Shown: one piece after another, positions 7,746-12,786 of the stretch
Position numbering within the stretch: position 1 is the first letter of the stretch
Layout of the letters: each line of letters starts with the position of its first letter
DNA from: Draconibacterium orientale
GTDB lineage: Bacteria; Bacteroidota; Bacteroidia; Bacteroidales; UBA12170
Direction of reading: 5' to 3'
NCBI GenBank assembly: GCA_020718315.1
Contig: DYSK01000040.1
Coordinates: forward strand, 1 to 15,360
Length of the DNA: 15,360 nt
Made by a program: the position numbers and the translations under genes
Notes under the pieces: generated by a model
What the model was told of the DNA's origin: nothing
Database searches by the model: none
What the model saw: the letters and a program-made list of their open reading frames with translations, nothing else

Positions 7746-7788
7746 AAAGATAATAAAGCATTCGTAAAGCGCAATAAAAAGAATACAG

Positions 7789-8880
7789 ATGAAAAAAATA
7801 TTAGTAATTGAAGATACGCAAAATGTTCGCGAGAATATTTGCGAAATTTTGGAAGCCGAGAACTACGAAGTTTTTGCCGCCGAAAACGGCAAATCAGGTC
7901 TGGAAATATCCCGAAACATTCAACCCGACTTGGTGCTTTGCGATATTATGATGCCCGGAATGGATGGATACGAAGTCTTGACATTTATGCGTAAAGAGCT
8001 TGTAACATCTACGGTTCCATTCATTTTCCTGACGGCTAAAAACACCCGCGAAAACCAACGCTTAGGCATGGAATTGGGCGCCGATGATTATATTACCAAA
8101 CCTTTCACTGTGGATGATTTGCTCAATGCTGTTTCTATCAGGCTGAAGCGCGCCGCCGAATTTAAGGAAGAAAGCGAAAAAAAGCTGAACGAACTCACCA
8201 AAAACCTTGGAGCTCCCATTACGCAAGTCATTGCCGAACCCTTGCGCGCCATTCTTGGCTTTTCGAAAATGCTCATGACAGAATACAGCAGCATGGAAAA
8301 ATTTGAAATGGCCGAATTTTCGAGCCTTATTCACAAAGCCGGAACGAAACTGAATACAGTAGTAAAAAAGTCGTTTATGTTTTATCAGTTGCAGTCGTTG
8401 GTCTTCGATCAAGACAGTTTAGCATTGCTGAGCAACGAAAAAACAACCGACATTAAAACACTGACTCAAAACATTGTAGATGAAATGGCAGTAAATAAGA
8501 AACGCCAAGACGATATTCTGATCAATTTGGAAAATGCAAGCGTAAAAATACCTTCAAAATATTACCTCGAAATTGTGAATGAATTGATAGAAAACGCTCT
8601 TAATTTCTCACCAAAACGTTCGGTAATCCGTGTTATGGGCGGAATTGAAGACAACCACTATGTTCTTACTATTCGCGATGAAGGAATGGGAATGACCTCA
8701 AGTCAGATCAGCCGAATTGGCGCGTTTCAAAAATTCAATCAAGATTTGAACGAAAATTCAGGCGTAGGACTTGGATTGATAAACTCCAAAAGCATCCTAC
8801 TGCTTTTTGGTGGCAATATGCTCATAAAATCGACCTTGGGAATGGAAACGCTGGTTAGAGTTACACTCCCTTTGGCCTAA
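7789..8880 (+). CDS. Receiver domain fused to histidine-kinase-like ATPase lacking the phospho-accepting His
   Basis: A 363-residue soluble protein. Residues 1-120 are a receiver domain with Glu8-Asp9, phospho-acceptor Asp52 (LCDIMMPGMDGYE), Thr82-Ala83 and Lys104. A coiled linker (124-138) leads to a dimerisation-like segment, then a HATPase_c domain (about 235-363) with an intact N box (NELIENALNFSP, Asn269), G1 box DEGMG (297-301), FQKF and G2 box GVGLGL (325-330). In this REC-HisKA-HATPase type the H box normally reads LPHELRTPLNxILGFS. Here the aligned stretch is ITQVIAEPLRAILGFSKML, with Gln146 (CAA, 8224-8226) at the His position and no other His nearby. ATP binding therefore looks preserved, but autophosphorylation at the usual site should be impossible. 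It could be a phosphatase, a pseudokinase or a regulated ATPase. No transmembrane segment is seen. It follows the LytTR regulator. Confidence 0.9.
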   Translation: MKKILVIEDTQNVRENICEILEAENYEVFAAENGKSGLEISRNIQPDLVLCDIMMPGMDGYEVLTFMRKELVTSTVPFIFLTAKNTRENQRLGMELGADDYITKPFTVDDLLNAVSIRLKRAAEFKEESEKKLNELTKNLGAPITQVIAEPLRAILGFSKMLMTEYSSMEKFEMAEFSSLIHKAGTKLNTVVKKSFMFYQLQSLVFDQDSLALLSNEKTTDIKTLTQNIVDEMAVNKKRQDDILINLENASVKIPSKYYLEIVNELIENALNFSPKRSVIRVMGGIEDNHYVLTIRDEGMGMTSSQISRIGAFQKFNQDLNENSGVGLGLINSKSILLLFGGNMLIKSTLGMETLVRVTLPLA

Positions 8881-8903
8881 AGAGATTCAGCTATTTAATA
8901 GAA

Positions 8904-8933
8904 AGCATCCGTTGGTTGGCGGATGCTTTTTTT
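8904..8933 (+). terminator. Rho-independent terminator
   Basis: AGCATCCG (8904-8911) pairs perfectly with CGGATGCT (8920-8927) across an 8-nt loop (TTGGTTGG). A run of seven T (8927-8933) follows on the plus strand. It lies 23 nt after the stop of the REC-kinase-like gene and ends 10 nt before the convergent glycosyltransferase stop, so it closes the plus-strand block. The A-run on the other side is short, so strong termination of the minus-strand operon is less certain. Confidence 0.9.
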
Positions 8934-8943
8934 ATGTAAGGGC

Positions 8944-10254
8944 TTACAATCCGTATTCTTTGGCTTTTAAACTCGACTTGGCCGGATTCCATGGATCTTT
9001 GTATGAAGAATAAAAGAATATTTCTTTTATATAAGCCATCGTTCGTATTACACGCATATAATACCCATTGTATACCATCATCAACGGAATGTAAATAATG
9101 AGTTTCGCTTCTGTTTTCCACCTTTCCGACATAGACAAAACCACCAAAAATTGAATAAAACTGGCAGCACCATAAATCATAATCTTAAGTGGAATGATGA
9201 AAGCCAAATAATCCACATTCACAATAATGATCTGGATGATATAGAAAAACCAAATAACATCCAAAATCAAATTGAAGAAAATATTCTCGAAAAAAGCAAA
9301 AAAATTAGAAAAATTGAAAGATGCCTGAGGTTTGAAAATATCCGAGTGTTTACGAAAACGGAATCGAATCAAAGATTTGTTCCATCGCAAACGTTGATTC
9401 GACAATTTTTTGAAACTATTTGGAACATTTGTCAAAGCCACAGCGGTGGGTTCGAAAGCGATTGTATAACCCATTTTTCGGATTTTTACAGTAATATCGC
9501 CGTCCAATCCGGGGCCAATATCCCAGCCGCCAATTCGATCGATAATGTCTTTGCGAAAAGCCCCAAATGCTCCGGAAATGATTTTGTAGATGCCCAGATA
9601 AGACGTAACAACTCGACCAACAGCGATTGTTTGTAAATATTCGATGGCCTGCAAACTGGTAGAAATATTATAATCTTGATTTCGTGCTTTTATGTTTCCG
9701 CCCACTGCTCCTACATTGCTATCTACATAAAAAGGAATAATAATATTTTCGATCGCTTTTTCATCAAAGGAAGTGTCGGCATCGAGGTGAACAACAAATT
9801 TTCCTTTGGCATAGCGCAAAGCCAGATTTGCCGCGCTGGCTTTTCCACCTCTTTCATCATTGCGGAGAAAAACATCGATAAAACCGTTTTTCAAAAGGCT
9901 TCGGCATATTACAGCCGTATCGTCGTCGGACCCATCGTCGATAATGATAATTTCGATGTTTTGATAGCTTTGTTTATTGATCGAATCGACTAGTTTATAG
10001 ATATGTTCGCCTTCATTTTTTCCGGGAGCAATCAAAGAAACCAGCGGATTTTCGAACCACAGTTTTTGGCGAGCTTCTTCATAAATGGCCGCTTTTTTAT
10101 TTCTCGTGCGATAATAAACAAACATGACCACCAAATCCATCACCAGAAAACGGGGTGCTTCCAACAAAAAGAAATACCAAAAAATATAAAATACTTTTTC
10201 GAAACCATTGGAATACCAATACCAAAAAAAATCATCCCAAAAAGTATAAATCAT
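8944..10254 (-). CDS. Membrane family 2 glycosyltransferase (polysaccharide synthase-like)
   Basis: A 436-residue processive-type GT2. An N-terminal hydrophobic stretch (21-48) precedes the cytosolic catalytic domain, which has the UDP-sugar site SLIAPGKNEG (73-82) and DDGSDDD (106-112), the metal motif DAD (158-160), and the Q(Q/R)xRW-type motif NQRLRW (286-291) typical of chain-elongating synthases. Three C-terminal hydrophobic segments (about 325-345, 349-373, 383-402) follow. The catalytic-base region reads GGWDIGPGLDGDITVKI (242-258), so Asp253 sits where synthases usually have ED. Relatives include PgaC, NodC, hyaluronan and Alg8-type enzymes; the sugar cannot be told. Its ATG overlaps the previous gene's stop by one base (TAATG), implying translational coupling with the zinc-ribbon protein. 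It is the last gene of the envelope operon. Confidence 0.93.
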   Translation of the reverse strand: MIYTFWDDFFWYWYSNGFEKVFYIFWYFFLLEAPRFLVMDLVVMFVYYRTRNKKAAIYEEARQKLWFENPLVSLIAPGKNEGEHIYKLVDSINKQSYQNIEIIIIDDGSDDDTAVICRSLLKNGFIDVFLRNDERGGKASAANLALRYAKGKFVVHLDADTSFDEKAIENIIIPFYVDSNVGAVGGNIKARNQDYNISTSLQAIEYLQTIAVGRVVTSYLGIYKIISGAFGAFRKDIIDRIGGWDIGPGLDGDITVKIRKMGYTIAFEPTAVALTNVPNSFKKLSNQRLRWNKSLIRFRFRKHSDIFKPQASFNFSNFFAFFENIFFNLILDVIWFFYIIQIIIVNVDYLAFIIPLKIMIYGAASFIQFLVVLSMSERWKTEAKLIIYIPLMMVYNGYYMRVIRTMAYIKEIFFYSSYKDPWNPAKSSLKAKEYGL

Positions 10255-11654
10255 TATGCCCCCGGATTGGTGGTTAATATATCATTAATCAATTCATTGT
10301 GTCCCTTGGAATTGTCGATTGTACTTGCTTTTATTTTGACTGTAATATTGGCATCTTCTATATTGCTGTCCAAAAGTTTTTGAACAGATTTCTGAATATT
10401 ACCGAGTGTAGATTCTAATCTAAGTTTATCATTATCAGGCGATACGATCAAGAAAGTATTGTTGTTGATAAACGACAATATATCGGTTGCCAGCGTTGCA
10501 TTTTTGATAAAATCGGCTATTTCTAAAATTACATTTTGATATTTTATTCCAAGATTATTAGCCATCGTGGATGGAGCTTTCAAACTCAATACGCCAATAG
10601 CAGATGCTTTTCCGGTCGATTTTATGCGTTCTATTTCATATTTCAAGAAAATATTGAACGTACTAAACCCAACAAATCCCGGGAATTCGGCTTCTCGGCG
10701 TTCTTCGGGAGCTAGCCCGCCCATAGCAGCTTCTTCGCCAATGACAGTCAACTCATAATTGTTTATTTTCCGTTCGATGAGTGCATCTACATTCTGAACG
10801 GTATTGCAATTAAAACAAGCCGCTTCCATCACCGATTCTTGCGAATGATGTCCGCAATTATTGCAAGTATAGACCAACGATGGCTTGTCGTAATCGACGC
10901 CTATATGATGGAGTAGTTTATTGCATTTAGGGCAAATCATTTGATTCCCGCTGATAAAATCGCTTTCAGGCGCTACTTTAGCGCAGACAAAGTGATGAAT
11001 CAGATTCTCCATAAACAAATCGGTAGAATTGCATTTTGAACAAACTTCGCGGTAATTCAAAAAAGCAGAATAGCAATTACCACATAAGTGGACGATATCT
11101 TCATAGCGTGGCCGAATGTATTCCTTTGCTTCCAGCTCGTCGATAAGTTTAAACATATCTTGCGTATTGGCATTCTGATAATGCAAACCTAAAAGAGGAT
11201 AGGTATAACCGGTATGCGCTTTCACCGAAGTAATAGGTGCCATTCGTCTTTGGCGAGTATAATAATAACGAAGTACTTTATTTTGAATTCGAATGACCAA
11301 ATCGTTTGTATCGGATGTTTGCAGTTGACGAATGCGTTGATAAATGACATTAAAACTACCTTCGAACGATTCTTCTTGCAGACTTTTTACCACACCATCG
11401 CTTAAATTTCGTGTAAAATCGTCCACGTCATCATTCAATGAAAGGATGAAAACTGGAACTAAATAGATGGATTCGATAAACGACGAACGAATAAGTTTCA
11501 GAAATGTAAAGCAAGCTTCCTTATCGGCATAATCAAGGATAAGTCCATCGCTGATAACGACTTTCTTTATATCCAATTCTCGATAATCGGAAATGAAATA
11601 AATTTCTTTATCGCCTTGTGTCTGAACCCTTTTTCCAAATTGAGTGATTGCCAT
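10254..11654 (-). CDS. Cytosolic multi-zinc-ribbon protein with degenerate GGDEF-like C-terminus (TackOD1-like)
   Basis: A 466-residue protein with no signal peptide or membrane segment. Its centre holds five CxxC knuckles: Cys191/194, 205/208, 241/244, 264/267 and 280/283, plus Cys224 and several His (220, 221, 249, 250, 269, 270). This predicts at least two zinc ribbons. The C-terminal third (about 346-445) has the strand/helix pattern of a GGDEF domain, but the signature position reads INNNTF (396-401), so diguanylate cyclase activity is not expected. The N-terminal 20-110 may be a worn receiver-like fold without a clear phosphorylation site. This order resembles proteins annotated as TackOD1 metal-binding proteins. 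It is coupled by a one-base stop/start overlap to the glycosyltransferase and probably regulates it or scaffolds the machine; this is inference. Zinc knuckles are directly visible; the domain name is less certain. Confidence 0.75.
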   Translation of the reverse strand: MAITQFGKRVQTQGDKEIYFISDYRELDIKKVVISDGLILDYADKEACFTFLKLIRSSFIESIYLVPVFILSLNDDVDDFTRNLSDGVVKSLQEESFEGSFNVIYQRIRQLQTSDTNDLVIRIQNKVLRYYYTRQRRMAPITSVKAHTGYTYPLLGLHYQNANTQDMFKLIDELEAKEYIRPRYEDIVHLCGNCYSAFLNYREVCSKCNSTDLFMENLIHHFVCAKVAPESDFISGNQMICPKCNKLLHHIGVDYDKPSLVYTCNNCGHHSQESVMEAACFNCNTVQNVDALIERKINNYELTVIGEEAAMGGLAPEERREAEFPGFVGFSTFNIFLKYEIERIKSTGKASAIGVLSLKAPSTMANNLGIKYQNVILEIADFIKNATLATDILSFINNNTFLIVSPDNDKLRLESTLGNIQKSVQKLLDSNIEDANITVKIKASTIDNSKGHNELINDILTTNPGA

Positions 11655-11672
11655 GTTGATTCGTATTCTCGA

Positions 11673-11685
11673 AGCTCTAAGAGCT
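11673..11685. other. Small hairpin between adaptor and zinc-ribbon genes
   Basis: AGCTC-TAA-GAGCT forms a 5-bp perfect stem with a 3-nt loop in the 38-nt gap between the two genes. No T-run follows on the minus strand, so it is not a terminator. It could mark an mRNA-processing or translation-modulating site, or be chance. Confidence 0.25.
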
Positions 11686-11692
11686 CAATTCG

Positions 11693-12772
11693 TTATTGAA
11701 ACTTTGTTTTACTAATCCTTACTTCGTACATATAGTACTTTTTCCAATGTTCTAATTCTTGTTCAGATGTAGGGACAATTTTTGCTACAACAGTCCGTTT
11801 ATCTCTTTCTTTCGGCTTCTTAAATTCGAGGGGTAATTCTTCTGTATTTAAGTAAAAACTATGAATCATTCCGTCACTAACAGTTCCATCCGGAAAGTCG
11901 AGCTGAAGGGTTTCTCCTTCTTCAAAATAGCCAATGTTTCCTTGATCGATAAAAGCAAAAATAAACATTTTGTCGGTATTTGACAGATACATGACAACAT
12001 CTTTCTTATAACTTGTTTCCTTTGGTTCACTGCTTATTTTACTAATAATTCCACCTACTGGTGATTGATAATAAGCCCAACGAATCACATTTCCATCACC
12101 GCCGCCAACACTGTTGGCCACAACATTTGGACGTGTCGATTGATATTCGGCTGCGTTTAACAAGGCCAAATATTTACGCAAATAAACCACCTCTTCTTCC
12201 ATCTTATTGCGATCCACTTGATAAGATTTCAACTTTAATTGAGCGGCTTGTAATTCTAATTTTGGATATACATCTAAATAAACTTCCTTTTTAAGTCGCT
12301 CCAAGTCGGATAAAATTCGCTTTACATTGTCGTCAATTTCCTGAATTTCAATTATCTTTATGCTAATATTTTTTTGAGTTTGAATGCGTTCTTTTAAATA
12401 CCAATCAGAATTATTGGAATTATTTGAGCCGCCAACAGCCACCGAAATTCCTCCACCATCGCCATCGTCTTGATTTAAATTGTATTTGTAATAAAACAAG
12501 GTATCGCCCTTTTCGATGGTGTCTCCTTCTTTGTAAAAATACCTTTCTACAATGATGTCTTCCGGAAAGTTAACGGTAAAACGTTCCGTAATAATTTGAC
12601 CATCAACGTTTACAAAAATATTTTTCTGTAAAGTATAAAACAATAAGGATACGAAAATGAGTAAGAAGAGAATTAAATAAATAACCCGATCCCAATTGGT
12701 TTTTTTGGGCGACTTATCCTCTTTAACTCCTCGAAGTACCGTTGCTTTCGATTTAAATTTAAATGGCTTCAT
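11693..12772 (-). CDS. HlyD-like membrane-fusion adaptor (Alg44-type periplasmic arm)
   Basis: A 359-residue single-pass inner-membrane protein. A basic N-tail of about 28 residues precedes a transmembrane helix (29-48); the rest is periplasmic. Residues 68-97 (for example VERYFYKEGDTIEKGDTLFYY) and 235-250 (YQSPVGGIISKISSEP) form the two halves of a biotinyl-lipoyl-like barrel, flanking a long helical hairpin (125-210). A beta-rich part follows (IFAFIDQGNIGYFEEGETLQL). This is the layout of HlyD/EmrA adaptors and of the periplasmic part of Alg44. Unusually, the barrel and hairpin are joined by a Gly/Asn/Asp-rich stretch (101-123), and another Gly-rich loop lies at 222-227. The N-tail is too short for a PilZ domain. 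It starts 14 nt after the outer-membrane gene's stop. It likely bridges the synthase to the outer-membrane component. Confidence 0.87.
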   Translation of the reverse strand: MKPFKFKSKATVLRGVKEDKSPKKTNWDRVIYLILFLLIFVSLLFYTLQKNIFVNVDGQIITERFTVNFPEDIIVERYFYKEGDTIEKGDTLFYYKYNLNQDDGDGGGISVAVGGSNNSNNSDWYLKERIQTQKNISIKIIEIQEIDDNVKRILSDLERLKKEVYLDVYPKLELQAAQLKLKSYQVDRNKMEEEVVYLRKYLALLNAAEYQSTRPNVVANSVGGGDGNVIRWAYYQSPVGGIISKISSEPKETSYKKDVVMYLSNTDKMFIFAFIDQGNIGYFEEGETLQLDFPDGTVSDGMIHSFYLNTEELPLEFKKPKERDKRTVVAKIVPTSEQELEHWKKYYMYEVRISKTKFQ

Positions 12773-12786
12773 GCAGATTATTTTTT

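Noticed and set aside
8062..8412. Minus-strand open frames inside the REC-kinase-like gene
   Set aside because: The plus-strand frame has continuous receiver and HATPase motifs; the antisense peptides show none.
9151..9636. A plus-strand open frame of about 160 codons inside the glycosyltransferase gene
   Set aside because: It lies antisense to a gene with clear GT2 motifs and its translation has no recognisable domain.
10003..10383. Plus-strand open frame spanning the glycosyltransferase/zinc-ribbon junction
   Set aside because: Antisense to two coupled, well-supported genes, with no motif or ribosome-binding context.
11673..11685. Hairpin in the envelope operon as a terminator
   Set aside because: A 5-bp stem without a following T-run on the transcribed strand, in a 38-nt gap between genes that appear cotranscribed.
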